From NCBI RefSeq assembly GCF_030816965.1, contig NZ_JAUSYQ010000002.1, positions 3,443,001 through 3,507,000 of the forward strand: a DNA stretch of 64,000 bases, given 5' to 3'. The DNA comes from Streptomyces canus (lineage in GTDB: Bacteria > Actinomycetota > Actinomycetes > Streptomycetales > Streptomycetaceae). Below the pieces are notes generated by a model. The model did not search any database and was not told where the DNA came from. It worked only from the letters and a program-made list of their open reading frames with translations. Numbering within the stretch: position 1 is the first letter of the stretch; the number at the start of each line of letters is the position of its first letter. A program made the translations under genes and the position numbers. Below, one piece after another: positions 29,374 to 39,326 of the stretch.

Positions 29374-30363
29374 TCAGAACTCGTAGGCCTCGACTTCCGC
29401 GAGGTACCGAGCCCGCAACTCCTCGTCATGCTCCAGGAAGGACGCGAGGAAGGAGTTGCGGGCCAGCTCCCGCAACCGTTCCTCGCCCAGGCCCAGCGCC
29501 GAGCGCACCGCGTCGAAGTTGTCCCCCGCATACCCCCCGAAGTACGCCGGGTCGTCGGAGTTCACCGTGCACAGCAACCCGGCATCCAGCATCGCCGGCA
29601 ACGGATGGCCGGCGAGCACATCGACCGTACGAAGCCGCACGTTGGACAACGGACACAAGGTCAGCGGAACCCGGTCCCGCACCAGCCGCGCGACCAACTC
29701 CGGAGACTCCATGCACCGCAGCCCGTGGTCTATCCGCTCCACCCCGAGCACATCCAGCGCCTCGACGATGTACTCCGGCGGCCCCTCCTCCCCGGCGTGA
29801 GCCACCCGCCGCAGTCCCAGCGCCGCCGCGGCCTCGTACACCTCGCGGAACTTCACCGGAGGATGCCCCACCTCGGCTGAGTCGAGCCCCACACCGACGA
29901 TCCGGTCGAGATACGGCTTGGCGGCCTCGAGGGTCGCGAGAGCGGACTGCGCGGACTCGTCCCGCAGGAAGCACATGATCAGCTGCGTCGACACGCCGTG
30001 CACGGCCTCGCTGTGGGCCAGCGCCCGCCACAATCCCTCGACGACCGTCCCCATCCCCACGCCGCGCGCGATGTGCGCCTGCGGGTCGAAGAAGATCTCC
30101 GCGTGCCGCACCCCCTGCGCGGCGGCCCGGGCGAGATAGGCGTTCGCCAGGTCCTCGAAGTCCCGCTCGGTGCGCAGGACGGCCATGAGCTCGTAGTACA
30201 GGTTCAGAAAGGACTGGAGGTCCTCGAAACGGTACGCCTTGCGGAGCGTGTCCGTGTCGGCGTACGGCAGCTCGACGCCGTTGCGCGCGGCGAGCTCGAA
30301 AGCCAGCTCCGGCTCCAGGGTGCCTTCGATGTGCAGGTGCAGTTCAGCTTTGGGGAGGGACAT
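29374..30363 (-). CDS. Adenine deaminase (adenosine/adenine deaminase family)
   Basis: 329 aa. An amidohydrolase-fold zinc enzyme. The first metal ligands are in KAELHLHIEGTLEPEL (H9, H11). The IEGTLEPEL form, and the later LCPLSNVRLRTV, are those of bacterial adenine deaminases (hypoxanthine-forming) rather than classical adenosine deaminases, which have HxHLDGxxRPET. HAGEE and NSDDPAYFGG supply the remaining catalytic His and Asp. It would serve purine salvage in the cytosol. The next gene on the strand upstream is rnz, 20 nt away. Adenosine as substrate cannot be excluded. Confidence 0.85.
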   Translation of the reverse strand: MSLPKAELHLHIEGTLEPELAFELAARNGVELPYADTDTLRKAYRFEDLQSFLNLYYELMAVLRTERDFEDLANAYLARAAAQGVRHAEIFFDPQAHIARGVGMGTVVEGLWRALAHSEAVHGVSTQLIMCFLRDESAQSALATLEAAKPYLDRIVGVGLDSAEVGHPPVKFREVYEAAAALGLRRVAHAGEEGPPEYIVEALDVLGVERIDHGLRCMESPELVARLVRDRVPLTLCPLSNVRLRTVDVLAGHPLPAMLDAGLLCTVNSDDPAYFGGYAGDNFDAVRSALGLGEERLRELARNSFLASFLEHDEELRARYLAEVEAYEF

Positions 30364-30383
30364 CAACGCATCGTACGGCTGCT

Positions 30384-31289
30384 TTATCGCCGTTTCGGAA
30401 CCGGGACCCGCAGGAGGTCGTGGGCCACGGTCAGCTCGCCCTCGTAGCCGGCCGCCCGCGCCTGCCGCTCGAACTCCTCCGGTTCGGCGTACCGCTGACT
30501 GAAGTGCGTGAGCACGAGATGCCGTACACCGGCGTCGCGGGCGGCCCTCGCGGCCTGACCGGCGGTCAGATGACCGTGCTCCACGGCGAGTTGTTCGTCC
30601 TCGTCGAGGAAGGTCGACTCGATGACGAGCAGGTCGCAGCCGTCCGCGAGGGCGTGGACGCCGTCGCAGAGGCGGGTGTCCATGACGAACGCGAACCGCT
30701 GACCCCGGCGGACCTCGCTGACGTCGTCGAGGAGGACGCCGTTCAGGGAGCCCTCCCTCTGGATCCGGCCGACGTCGGGCCCCTTGATGCCGTGCGCGGC
30801 GAGGCGGTCGGGGAGCATGCGGCGGCCGTCGGCCTCCGTGAGGAGATAGCCGTAGGACTCGACGGGATGGGAGAGCCTGCGGGCCTGGAGGGTGTAGCCG
30901 CCGGTGCGCGCGATGACCCCGTCCTCGGCGACCGGTGCCTCGGTGAGCCGGACGGTCTCCCGGTACGCCGTCGCGTACCGCAGCCGGTCGAAGAAGCGCT
31001 GCCCCGACTTCGGGTAGTGGGCGGTGACCTCGTGCGGGACCCGGTCGAGGTTGATGCGCTGGATCACGCCCGCGAGGCCGAGGGAGTGGTCGCCGTGGAA
31101 GTGGGTGACACAGATCCGGTTGAGGTCGTGGGCGGCGACCCCGGCGCGCAGCATCTGACGCTGGGTGCCCTCGCCGGGGTCGAAGAGGATGCCCTCGCCG
31201 TCCCACCGCAGCAGGTAGCCGTTGTGGTTGCGGTGCCTTGTGGGGACCTGGCTGGCTGTGCCGAGGACGACCAGTTCACGTACGGACAC
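30384..31289 (-). CDS. rnz: Ribonuclease Z
   Basis: 301 aa. A metallo-beta-lactamase-fold tRNA 3' endonuclease. The zinc motif THFHGDH (H63, H65, D67, H68) is present, with [11 protein letters not shown] before it, as in tRNase Z, and the [11 protein letters not shown] motif near the C-terminus. It processes tRNA precursors lacking encoded CCA. It lies between the HIT gene (5 bp upstream) and the deaminase in a compact set on the minus strand. Confidence 0.95.
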   Translation of the reverse strand: MSVRELVVLGTASQVPTRHRNHNGYLLRWDGEGILFDPGEGTQRQMLRAGVAAHDLNRICVTHFHGDHSLGLAGVIQRINLDRVPHEVTAHYPKSGQRFFDRLRYATAYRETVRLTEAPVAEDGVIARTGGYTLQARRLSHPVESYGYLLTEADGRRMLPDRLAAHGIKGPDVGRIQREGSLNGVLLDDVSEVRRGQRFAFVMDTRLCDGVHALADGCDLLVIESTFLDEDEQLAVEHGHLTAGQAARAARDAGVRHLVLTHFSQRYAEPEEFERQARAAGYEGELTVAHDLLRVPVPKRR

Positions 31290-31294
31290 GTGGG

Positions 31295-31648
31295 TTATCC
31301 GGGCGGCCAGTGCAGGCCGCGGCCGCCGATCACGTGGGCGTGGGCGTGCCAGACGGTCTGGCCGGCGCCGCTGCCGGTGTTGAAGACGGTGCGGTAGCTC
31401 TCCAGCTTCTCGTCCTCGGCGACGGCCTGGGTCTCGCGGAGGACGTCGGCGGCGAGCTCGGGCGCGGCGGCGGCGAGCGCCGCGGCGGTCTCGTAGTGGG
31501 CCTTGGGGATCACCAGGACGTGGGTGGGGGCCTGAGGGTTGATGTCCCGGAAGGCGACGGTGGTGTCGGTCTCCCGGACGATCGTCGCCGGGATGTGGCC
31601 TTCGACGATCTTGCAGAACAGGCAGTCGCCCTGGGGTTCCCCTGGCAT
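31295..31648 (-). CDS. HIT-family (HINT-like) nucleotide hydrolase
   Basis: 117 aa. It has the HINT pattern: CLFCKIVEG with a CxxC (C9, C12), [19 protein letters not shown], and the catalytic triad HAHAHV (H101, H103, H105). Members hydrolyse adenosine phosphoramidates and related aminoacyl-AMP adducts. It is the first gene of HIT-rnz-deaminase. Confidence 0.94.
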   Translation of the reverse strand: MPGEPQGDCLFCKIVEGHIPATIVRETDTTVAFRDINPQAPTHVLVIPKAHYETAAALAAAAPELAADVLRETQAVAEDEKLESYRTVFNTGSGAGQTVWHAHAHVIGGRGLHWPPG

Positions 31649-31681
31649 GGTGTTCCTTTCGCCTCGGATCTCGGGGGCATC

Positions 31682-34600
31682 TTAGTCAGGCAGGGTCGGC
31701 GGAATCTTGGCAGGACTGCTCTCCAACGCCTCCAGGGCGATCCTCACCGCCTCGTCCAGCTGCGTGTCCCTGCCCGCCGCGTGGTCCTGCGGCCTCTGCA
31801 CGACCTCCACGTCCGGATCCACCCCGTGGTTCTCCACGCCCCACTCGTAACCCTCCAGCCAGAACGCGTACTTCGGCTGGGTGATCAGCGTGCCGTCGAC
31901 CAGGCGGTAGCGGCTGTCGATGCCGATGACCCCGCCCCATGTGCGTGTTCCCACCACCGGGCCGATGCCCAGCGCCTTGATCGCCGCGTTGACGATGTCG
32001 CCGTCGGATCCCGAGAACTCGTTCGCCACCGCCACGACAGGGCCGCGCGGCGCGTCCCTCGGGTAGCTGTAGGCGCGCATCCCGCGCGGCAGCGCCCAGC
32101 CGACGATCCGGCGGGCCAGCTTCTCGACGACCAGCTGGGAGGTGTGGCCGCCACGGTTCTCCCGGACGTCGACCACGAGCCCCTCGCGGGCCACCTCGAC
32201 CCGCAGGTCGCGGTGGATCTGGGCCCAGCCCGGGGCCTGCATGTCCGGGACGTGCAAGTACCCCAGCCGCCCGCCGGACTTCTCGTGGACGTAGGCGCGG
32301 CGGTCGGCGACCCAGGCGTGATAGCGCAGGGGTTCCTCGTCGGAGATCGGTACGACGACCGCGTGCCGCAGCTCGCCGCCGCCGGACGGGGAGATCGTGA
32401 GCTCGGTCGGTTTGTCCGCCGTGCCGACCAGGAGCGGGCCGGGGCCCGTGACCGGGTCGACCGGGTGGCCGCCGACCGCGACGATCGCGTCCCCGGCGCG
32501 GACCGCGACGCCGGGTGCGGCGAGCGGGGAGCGGGCGTCGGGGTCGGAGGTCTCGGTCGGCAGGATGCGGTCGATGCGCCACTGCGCCGACCCCTGGGGG
32601 CCGTCCTCGTGGCGGGAGATGTCGGCGCCGAGCAGGCCCTGGCGGGGGCCGTGGCCGTGGCCGCCGCGGGGGGTGACGTAGGCGTGGGAGGTGCCGAGTT
32701 CGCCGTGGACCTCCCAGAGGAGGTCGACGAGGTCGTCGTGGGTGGCCAGACGGTCGAGGACGGGTCGGTAACGGTCGAGCACGCCGTTCCAGTCGACACC
32801 GCTCATGTCCGGGCGCCAGAAGTGGTCGCGCATGATGCGGCCGGTCTCCGCGTACATCTGGCGCCACTCGGCCGACGGGTCGACGGTCTGGCGGATGCGG
32901 CCGAGGTCGACGCTGATGTTCGTGTCGCTGTCGTCGTCGTTCGAGGCACGGCGGTCGCTCGGTACGACCTTCAGGCGGCCGTCGGTCCACAGCAGGACCC
33001 GCTTGCCGTCGCCGCTGACGGCGAAGTGGTCGGCGTCGGCGGCGAGGTGCTCGAGGCGCTGCTGGGCGAGGTCGTAGCGCTGGAGGTCGGTCTTGGGGTC
33101 GGGGTCGTCCGGGGTGGCCCGGGAGGAGCCGAGGACGCCCTGGACGGGGTGCCGGAGCCACAGGACGCCGTCCTTGGCCGCGCGGAGGTTGGAGTAGCGG
33201 CCGGCCTCCACCGGGAAGGGCACGATCCGGTCGGCGAGGCCCTCGAGGTCGATACGGGTGGCCGGGGTGCCCTCGCTGTCGGGGGTCTCGTCCTTGTCGG
33301 GGGCCTCGAAGGGGCGGCCGTGGCGCTGCGGGCCGAACGGGGACGGGGTGGTCGCTGCCAGGGTGATCAGGTGCGGGCGGTCGCCGACCACGAAGGCGAG
33401 GTCGAAGACGTGCTCGTCGTAGACCGGGTCGAAGGAGCGGTTGGACAGGAACGCCAGGTGCTTGCCGTCGAGGGTGAAGGCGGGGGCGTAGTCCTGGAAG
33501 CGCAGCGGGGTCGCCTCGGTGACCGACAGGTCGGTGGTGTTGGCGAGGCGGAGCTGGCAGAGCGGGGCGGGGCCGGGGTGCGACCAGGCGAGCCAGGCCG
33601 AGTCGGGCGAGAAGGTCAGCCCCCGTACGTCGCCGTCCTCGCTGCGGTCGACCTCGCGGACCTCGCCGGTCTCCCGCTCGACGAGCAGCACGCGGCCGTC
33701 GTGCGCGGCGACCGCGGCCCGGCTGCCGTCGGGGGCCATGGCGAGACCCAGGACGCGGCCGAGTTGTCCCGCGGCGAGGCGGCGCGGGGTGGCGCCGGGG
33801 GCGAGACCGGTGGCGGGCGCGAACTCCAGGGCGTCGTCGCCCTCCGCGTCCGTCACCCACACCACCCACTCCTCGCCCTCCGTGCGGAAGGTGCGCGGCA
33901 GCCGGGCCCGGACGCCGGGTTCGGCGGCGAGCGCGCGGGCCGGGCCCGAGCGGTGGGTGACCCAGTGGACGGCACCGCGCACCGCGACCGCACTGCCGCG
34001 CGCGGTGTGGTCGGGGGCGGCCGAGCCGAACCAGCGGGAGGCGTCCACGGGGAACGGCTGCCGGTCGGCGCGCTGTCCGCCGAGCCGGACCTCCAGGCGG
34101 CGCGGTTCGGCGCCGTCGAGGTCGTCGAGGATCCACAGCTCGCCGGCGGAGGTGTAGACGATCCGGGTGCCGTCACCTGCCGCGTGCCGGGCGTAGTAAC
34201 CGTCGAGGGGGGTGTGCCGTCGCAGGTCGGAGCCGTCGGCGAGGGAGGAGTAGACGGCCCCGGTGCCCTCGTGGTCCGAGAGGAAGGCGATCCGGTCGCC
34301 CGCCCACACGGGGTACTCCAGGTTTCCGTCCAACTCCTCATGCAGGCGTACGAACTCGCCGTCGCCCTCGGGATCGATCCACAGCTTGCCCGCCGTGCCG
34401 CCCCGGTACCGCTTCCACCAGGCGGCCTCCCGGCCCATGGGCGCGGAGAGGATCACGGTCGCCGGTCCGTACGCGACCTGGCCGACGGGCCCGTACGGCA
34501 GGGTGGTGCCGGGGCCGCCGTCGAGCGGGACGGTGTGCGCCCAGCTGCGGCGCAGGCTGGCCTGGCCGTGGGTGGTGATCGCGAGGACCTCGCCGTCCGG

Positions 34601-34897
34601 GGTCCAGCCGCGCACCTGGGTGCGGGCGCTGCCCCAGTGGGTCAGCCTCCTGGACGGTCCGCCGTCGACCGGGGCGATGTGCACCTCGGGGGCTCCGTCG
34701 CGGGCGGAGGTCCAGGCGACGGTCGTGCCGTCGGGCGAGATACGGGGGTGGGTGACCGGCACGTTGTCCGCGCTGACCCGCCAGGCGCGCCCGCCGTCGA
34801 GCGGCGCGAGCCACACGTCGTCCTCGGCGGTGAAGGCCACCAGCTCGCCCTGCAGATGCGGAAACCGGAGATATGCAGACGTCGCAGGCTGTGTCAC
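31682..34897 (-). CDS. Tricorn protease homologue (S41)
   Basis: 1071 aa, GTG start, full length for tricorn. The N-terminal half contains WD/beta-propeller repeats ([30 protein letters not shown]), then a PDZ-like domain ([20 protein letters not shown]) and the C-terminal peptidase domain. Catalytic residues align with those of the Thermoplasma enzyme: H738 in TSHAYV, S964 in FSGSDGD, E1022 in VENHGVDPD. It degrades peptides released by the proteasome or other proteases in the cytosol. No signal peptide is present. The HIT gene lies 33 bp downstream. Confidence 0.93.
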   Translation of the reverse strand: MTQPATSAYLRFPHLQGELVAFTAEDDVWLAPLDGGRAWRVSADNVPVTHPRISPDGTTVAWTSARDGAPEVHIAPVDGGPSRRLTHWGSARTQVRGWTPDGEVLAITTHGQASLRRSWAHTVPLDGGPGTTLPYGPVGQVAYGPATVILSAPMGREAAWWKRYRGGTAGKLWIDPEGDGEFVRLHEELDGNLEYPVWAGDRIAFLSDHEGTGAVYSSLADGSDLRRHTPLDGYYARHAAGDGTRIVYTSAGELWILDDLDGAEPRRLEVRLGGQRADRQPFPVDASRWFGSAAPDHTARGSAVAVRGAVHWVTHRSGPARALAAEPGVRARLPRTFRTEGEEWVVWVTDAEGDDALEFAPATGLAPGATPRRLAAGQLGRVLGLAMAPDGSRAAVAAHDGRVLLVERETGEVREVDRSEDGDVRGLTFSPDSAWLAWSHPGPAPLCQLRLANTTDLSVTEATPLRFQDYAPAFTLDGKHLAFLSNRSFDPVYDEHVFDLAFVVGDRPHLITLAATTPSPFGPQRHGRPFEAPDKDETPDSEGTPATRIDLEGLADRIVPFPVEAGRYSNLRAAKDGVLWLRHPVQGVLGSSRATPDDPDPKTDLQRYDLAQQRLEHLAADADHFAVSGDGKRVLLWTDGRLKVVPSDRRASNDDDSDTNISVDLGRIRQTVDPSAEWRQMYAETGRIMRDHFWRPDMSGVDWNGVLDRYRPVLDRLATHDDLVDLLWEVHGELGTSHAYVTPRGGHGHGPRQGLLGADISRHEDGPQGSAQWRIDRILPTETSDPDARSPLAAPGVAVRAGDAIVAVGGHPVDPVTGPGPLLVGTADKPTELTISPSGGGELRHAVVVPISDEEPLRYHAWVADRRAYVHEKSGGRLGYLHVPDMQAPGWAQIHRDLRVEVAREGLVVDVRENRGGHTSQLVVEKLARRIVGWALPRGMRAYSYPRDAPRGPVVAVANEFSGSDGDIVNAAIKALGIGPVVGTRTWGGVIGIDSRYRLVDGTLITQPKYAFWLEGYEWGVENHGVDPDVEVVQRPQDHAAGRDTQLDEAVRIALEALESSPAKIPPTLPD

Positions 34898-34942
34898 CCG
34901 ATCACCCTACGCACGGGCGGTCCCCGTGCACAGAGGTTTCGA

Positions 34943-35476
34943 TCACTTGCCGTCGGGCCAGCACTGCGGGTCGTTCTGGCACCAGATCGTCTTCGTGACG
35001 GTCACCGTGACGGTCGGGCCGGGCTGCCCAGGGTTGTTGACCGGCGGGGTGGGCGTGGCGTTGCAGTCGCCGAGCCCCTCCACGTGGAACCACTGCCTGC
35101 CGCCGACGGTGGCGGTGAGGTCCCCGCGCACACACGCGCCGCTGACGGTCCGGGTCACCTTGCCCTTGACGGTGATGTCCTTGCCGTCCCGTGTCTTCCC
35201 GTCGCAGTCGACGGTGGCGACGGTGTTCACACTGGAACTCGGTGTCCGGTCGCCGTTGTCGTACGAGGCCGTGCAGGTCAGCCAACTCACGTCGGCCTTC
35301 TGCCGGTTCAGCTCCTTGGTGACCAGCTGGTCGGTGGTGTACGACACGGTCGCGGAGCTGACCACGCCGGTCGGATCACACGCGGCGACCCCGCCCACGG
35401 CCAGCACGGCAACCCCCATGACACCCGCTACTCGCACCCCGCGCGGCCGACGCCAGTTCCGTCTCAACGCCACCAT
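34943..35476 (-). CDS. DUF4333-like lipoprotein
   Basis: 177 aa from ATG 35476. The N-terminus is basic (RRNWRRPRGVRV), then hydrophobic, ending in a lipobox GGVAAC-D, so it is probably a lipoprotein. The body has a conserved pattern of small actinobacterial lipoproteins: VTKELNRQKADVSWLTCTAS, ATVDCDGKTRDG, KGKVTRTV, with paired Cys. The C-terminus is Pro/Thr-rich and ends CQNDPQCWPDGK. Function is unknown; it probably sits on the outer face of the membrane. Confidence 0.75.
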   Translation of the reverse strand: MVALRRNWRRPRGVRVAGVMGVAVLAVGGVAACDPTGVVSSATVSYTTDQLVTKELNRQKADVSWLTCTASYDNGDRTPSSSVNTVATVDCDGKTRDGKDITVKGKVTRTVSGACVRGDLTATVGGRQWFHVEGLGDCNATPTPPVNNPGQPGPTVTVTVTKTIWCQNDPQCWPDGK

Positions 35477-35557
35477 GGGGGGCAGCCTGCCACTGTCCCG
35501 CCGGGGACGGTAGGGCGCATACGGCCACCTGCGCGCCGGTCGGGCTACGGTGGGCGG

Positions 35558-35948
35558 ATGCGCAAGGACCGTGCGGCGAGAACGCTCGTCGTGGACGGCC
35601 GGACGACCTACCTGTGGAGCGTCCGGCACAAGCACCGCGACGGCGACGTCTGCCGCGATGTGCCACCTGGTCCGCGACGGGGTCCGCACCCGGGTCGTCT
35701 TCCGGGAGGGCGAACGAGGGGGCATCTCCGGCGGCTACTCGTACGTCGGCTGCGTGTCGACCGGCCCCGGGAAGCTGCTCAACCTCAACGAACCCGGTGT
35801 CGTACGGCATCTGGTCGACGAGGCGACGGACCGCGGACTCCTGCCCGGTGCAGCCGAGTTGGACGGCTGGGACCTGTTCGACGCGGTGCTCAGCCGCGCA
35901 GCAGCAGCCACTCCTGCAGCTCCACCAGGTTGCCCTCCGGGTCCTTGA
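35558..35948 (+). pseudogene. Hypothetical protein gene with a frameshift
   Basis: Two reading frames make up one protein. The first, from ATG 35558, gives MRKDRAARTLVVDGRTTYLW and then SVRHKHRDGDVCRDV. The second, open from about 35661, gives CHLVRDGVRTRVVFREG up to DGWDLFDAVLSR. The break is at about 35657-35664 (GATGTGCC), where restoring a GTGTG in place of GTG (2 bases) would join the frames. Both parts fit a small Streptomyces family of unknown function. The end overlaps the convergent VOC gene by 59 bp. It is either a recent pseudogene or a sequencing error. Confidence 0.65.
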
Positions 35949-36282
35949 GGTGGGCGACGCGCATCCGGTCCGTCATCGGGGACGGGCCGTGCAGCAGGGT
36001 GGCACCGCGGGACGCGATCTGCTCGCAGTAGGTGTCCAGGTCGTCGACGCGGAGCACGACCAGGGAGCGGTGGCCGGTGGCCGTGTCGCCCAGTTCACCG
36101 AGGACCTCCGCCATCATCGACCGGTCCTGCAGGGCGATGCCCGCGGAGCCGGTGGCGGGGCTGAACTTCTCGTACGGCCCGCCCGTCGCCCCCGACTGGG
36201 GCTTGAGGCCGAGGACCTCGCCGTAGAAGCGGTAGCAGGCGGCGAAGTCGGTGACGAGCAGGCGTACTTGGGCGAGTTCCAC
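35890..36282 (-). CDS. VOC family (glyoxalase-like) protein
   Basis: 130 aa from a GTG with GGAAGGA upstream. Two beta-alpha-beta-beta-beta modules are visible: LAQVRLLVTDFAACYRFYGE with GLKPQ, and RSLVVLRVDDLDTYCEQIAS, ending HLKDPEGNLVELQEWL, the usual last VOC strand with the metal Glu. The substrate is unknown (glyoxalase, bleomycin resistance and dioxygenase groups share the fold). It lies 17 nt downstream of rsmE on the same strand. Confidence 0.88.
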   Translation of the reverse strand: MELAQVRLLVTDFAACYRFYGEVLGLKPQSGATGGPYEKFSPATGSAGIALQDRSMMAEVLGELGDTATGHRSLVVLRVDDLDTYCEQIASRGATLLHGPSPMTDRMRVAHLKDPEGNLVELQEWLLLRG

Positions 36283-36299
36283 AGCCGTCCTTCCAAGGG

Positions 36300-37061
36300 T
36301 CAGGACCAGCGGCCGGTGCGGCCGAGGAGCAGAGCGGTCGCCGCGGTTCCGGCGGTCGAGGTACGCAGCACGGTGGGCCCGAGGACGTAGGCGCGCGCAC
36401 CGGCCTCCTCGAAGAGCGCCAACTCGTCCTTGGCGACGCCTCCTTCGGGTCCGACGACCAGTACGATCTCGCCCTCGTCGGGGAGTTCGGCGGTGGCCAG
36501 CGGCTCGCTGCCGCGGTCGAAGTCGGAGTGGAGCACGGCGGCGAAGTCGGCTTTGGCGAGAAGTGCGGCAACCTGTTTGGTCGTCGCCGCGTCCGCGACC
36601 TCCGGGAAGCGGACCCGGCGGGACTGCTTGCCGGCCTCGCGGGCGGTGGCCCGCCACTTGGCGAGCGCCTTCAGGCCCCGGTCGCCCTTCCACTGGGTGA
36701 TGCAGCGGGCGGCCTGCCAGGGCACGACGGCGTCGACGCCGACCTCGGTCATGGTCTCGACGGCGAGTTCCCCGCGGTCGCCCTTGGGGAGGGCCTGGAC
36801 GACGGTGATGCGGGGCTGTGCCTGGGGTTCCTCGCTCACCGAGTCGAGCTGGACGATCAGCCGGTCCTTGCCCTCGGTGCCGAGCACCACGCAGTCGGCC
36901 CAGCGCCCGGCCCCGTCGGTGAGGATGACGTCCTCGCCGGGCTGGAGCCGCTTCACGGAGACGGCGTGGCGGCCTTCGGGGCCGTCGAGAACGTAGCGTC
37001 CGCCGCTCCCCGGCTCGGTCTGCTCGACGAAGCGCTCGACGACGAACACCGGTGCGGTCAT
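36300..37061 (-). CDS. rsmE: 16S rRNA (uracil-1498-N3)-methyltransferase
   Basis: 253 aa, ATG overlapping the nitronate monooxygenase stop by 4 bp. It is a SPOUT-class methyltransferase: an N-terminal PUA-like part (GRHAVSVKRLQPGEDVILTD), then the knot with KGDRGELAVETMTEVGVDAV, VVGPEGGVAKDELAL and LGPTVLRTSTAGTAA, which binds SAM. It modifies U1498 in the decoding region. Close linkage to hrcA-dnaJ is common in actinobacteria. Confidence 0.95.
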   Translation of the reverse strand: MTAPVFVVERFVEQTEPGSGGRYVLDGPEGRHAVSVKRLQPGEDVILTDGAGRWADCVVLGTEGKDRLIVQLDSVSEEPQAQPRITVVQALPKGDRGELAVETMTEVGVDAVVPWQAARCITQWKGDRGLKALAKWRATAREAGKQSRRVRFPEVADAATTKQVAALLAKADFAAVLHSDFDRGSEPLATAELPDEGEIVLVVGPEGGVAKDELALFEEAGARAYVLGPTVLRTSTAGTAATALLLGRTGRWS

Positions 37062-38134
37062 CGCAGGTCCCCCATGCCTGACAACGCTGTCCTGGCGGCG
37101 TCGAGTTCGGCGGCGAGTATCTCCACCAGCTGTCCCGCGGGCAGCTCGCGTGCCATCCGGTGCCCCTGGCCCGCCCACAGCGCCATGCCCTGGGCGTCCT
37201 TGGCCTTGGCGGCGGCCTTCCTGAGCGGGGCGGTGAGGTGGTGGACCTCGGGGTAGGCGGCGGGCGCGTACGGTCCGTGCTCGCGCAGGAAACGGTTGAC
37301 CAGGCCACGAGCCGGTCTGCCGGAGAAGGCGCGGGTCAGCTCGGTGCGGACGTAGAGGGGGTTGGTCAGCGCCTGCTTGTGCACGTCGTGGGCGCCGGAC
37401 TCGTGTGTGGCGAGGAACGCCGTGCCGAGCTGGGCCGCGCTCGCGCCTGCGGCCAGGACGGCGGCGATCTGGCTGCCGCGCATGATGCCGCCGGCGGCGA
37501 CGATCGGGATGGTCACCGTCTCTCGGATCTGGGCGACGAGGGAGAGGAGTCCGAGGCCGGAGCCGTCCTGCTCGGGGAGGTCCCGGTGGGTGCCCTGGTG
37601 ACCGCCGGCCTCCACGCCCTGCGCGATGACGGCGTCGGCGCCCGCGTACTGCACGGCGAGGGCCTCTTCGGGCGTGGTCGCGGTGACGAGGGTGAAGGTG
37701 CCGGCGCGGCGCAGCGACTCCAGGGTCTCGCTGCTCGGGATGCCGAAGTGGAAGGAGGCCGCCGGCACGGGGTTGTCGAGGAGTACGGCGAGCTTGGCGT
37801 CGTAGCCGTCGTCACGGCCGCTGTCGGGGTCGCCGAGCTCGGTCTCGTACCAGGTGGCCTCGCCGGCGAGCTGATGGGCGTAGACCTCGACGGCCGCGGG
37901 GTCGGCGTACTCGGGTTGCGGCATGAACAGGTTGACCCCGAAGGGCAGCCCGGTCAGCCCGCGCAGCTGCTTGATCTCCTGGTACAACCCGTCGGCCGTC
38001 TTGTACCCGGCGGCGAGGAACCCGAGCCCGCCCGCCTCGGACACGGCGGCGGCGAGCCGCGGCACGGAGACGCCGCCCGCCATGGGGGCCTGCACGATCG
38101 GATGACGGAAGAGACCGGTCAGCGCGGAGGACAT
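37058..38134 (-). CDS. Nitronate monooxygenase / 2-nitropropane dioxygenase family
   Basis: 358 aa. An FMN-dependent TIM barrel: it opens HPIVQAPMAGGVSVPRLAAA, has the VQYAGADAVIAQGVEAGGHQG phosphate-binding region with the catalytic His, and IVAAGGIMRGSQIAAVLAAGASAAQLG (given by its ends IVAAGGIM and AAQLG) near the C-terminus. It oxidises alkyl nitronates, a detoxification role. It is coupled to rsmE. Confidence 0.92.
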   Translation of the reverse strand: MSSALTGLFRHPIVQAPMAGGVSVPRLAAAVSEAGGLGFLAAGYKTADGLYQEIKQLRGLTGLPFGVNLFMPQPEYADPAAVEVYAHQLAGEATWYETELGDPDSGRDDGYDAKLAVLLDNPVPAASFHFGIPSSETLESLRRAGTFTLVTATTPEEALAVQYAGADAVIAQGVEAGGHQGTHRDLPEQDGSGLGLLSLVAQIRETVTIPIVAAGGIMRGSQIAAVLAAGASAAQLGTAFLATHESGAHDVHKQALTNPLYVRTELTRAFSGRPARGLVNRFLREHGPYAPAAYPEVHHLTAPLRKAAAKAKDAQGMALWAGQGHRMARELPAGQLVEILAAELDAARTALSGMGDLR

Positions 38135-38186
38135 GACGGCATGTTGTCACGTCCTCCGAACAAGTCCGAATCGGGCCTTCGACAGC

Positions 38187-39326
38187 TCAGGTACGACCGT
38201 TGAACGCATCCTTCAACCGGGAGAACAGCCCCTGCTGACCCGGCTGGAACTGCCCCGTGGGCCGTTCCTCGCCGCGCAGCTTCGCCAGCTCGCGCAGGAG
38301 GCGCTCCTGCTCGGGGTCCAGCTTGGTCGGGGTCTGGACCTCGACGTGGACGATGAGGTCGCCCCGGCCGCCGCCGCGCAGGTGGGTGACGCCCCGGCTG
38401 TGCAGCGGGATCGACTGGCCGGACTGGGTACCGGGCCGGATGTCGACCTCCTCCATGCCGTCCAGCGTCTCCAGCGGCACCTTCGTGCCGAGCGACGCGG
38501 CCGTCATCGGGAGGGTGACCGTGCAGTGCAGATCGTCGCCGCGCCGCTGGAACTGCGAGTGCGGGAGTTCGTGGATCTCGACGTAGAGGTCACCGGCGGG
38601 ACCGCCACCGGGACCGACCTCGCCCTCACCCGCGAGCTGGATCCGCGTGCCGTTGTCCACGCCGGCCGGGATCTTCACGGTCAGTGTGCGGCGCGAGCGG
38701 ACCCGGCCGTCGCCGGCGCACTCCGGGCACGGGGTCGGGACCACGGTGCCGAAGCCCTGGCACTGCGGGCACGGCCGGGACGTCATGACCTGGCCCAGGA
38801 AGGACCGCGTCACCTGCGACACCTCACCGCGGCCGCGGCACATGTCACACGTCTGGGCGGAGGTCCCCGGCGCCGCGCCCTCACCACTGCAGGTGGTGCA
38901 GACGATCGCCGTGTCGACCTGGATGTCCTTCGTCGTGCCGAAGGCCGCCTCGTCGAGCTCGATCTCGAGACGGATCATCGCGTCCTGGCCGCGCCGCGTG
39001 CGCGAGCGCGGACCCCGCTGCGACGCCGTGCCGAAGAACGCGTCCATGATGTCCGAGAAGTTCCCGAACCCACCGGCCCCGAAGCCGCCCGCGCCACCGC
39101 CGCCGGCCTGCGAGAGCGGGTCGCCGCCGAGGTCGTAGACCTGCTTCTTCTGCGGGTCCGACAACACCTCGTAGGCGGCGTTGATCTCCTTGAACCGCTC
39201 CTGCGTCTTCGGATCCGGGTTGACGTCCGGGTGCAGCTCGCGCGCGAGCCGACGGAACGCCTTCTTGATCTCATCCTGCGACGCGTCGCGGCGCACGCCG
39301 AGAACGGCGTAGTAGTCCGTGGCCAC
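38187..39326 (-). CDS. dnaJ: Chaperone protein DnaJ
   Basis: 379 aa. Co-chaperone for DnaK. The J domain (1-70) has the HPD motif (H32-D34). A Gly-rich linker follows (GGGGAGGFGAGGFGN), then four CxxCxGxG zinc repeats (CTTCSGEG, CDMCRGRG, CPQCQGFG, CPECAGDG) and two C-terminal client domains. It begins directly after the hrcA stop, so the two form an operon under CIRCE. It is the second DnaJ type expected in Streptomyces, separate from the dnaK operon copy. Confidence 0.96.
   Translation of the reverse strand: MATDYYAVLGVRRDASQDEIKKAFRRLARELHPDVNPDPKTQERFKEINAAYEVLSDPQKKQVYDLGGDPLSQAGGGGAGGFGAGGFGNFSDIMDAFFGTASQRGPRSRTRRGQDAMIRLEIELDEAAFGTTKDIQVDTAIVCTTCSGEGAAPGTSAQTCDMCRGRGEVSQVTRSFLGQVMTSRPCPQCQGFGTVVPTPCPECAGDGRVRSRRTLTVKIPAGVDNGTRIQLAGEGEVGPGGGPAGDLYVEIHELPHSQFQRRGDDLHCTVTLPMTAASLGTKVPLETLDGMEEVDIRPGTQSGQSIPLHSRGVTHLRGGGRGDLIVHVEVQTPTKLDPEQERLLRELAKLRGEERPTGQFQPGQQGLFSRLKDAFNGRT

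Noticed and set aside
31238..36031. Very long open plus-strand frame (about 1600 codons) opposite the tricorn protease gene
   Set aside because: It is an antisense shadow caused by the high-GC third positions of the minus-strand genes; its protein is low-complexity and matches no family.
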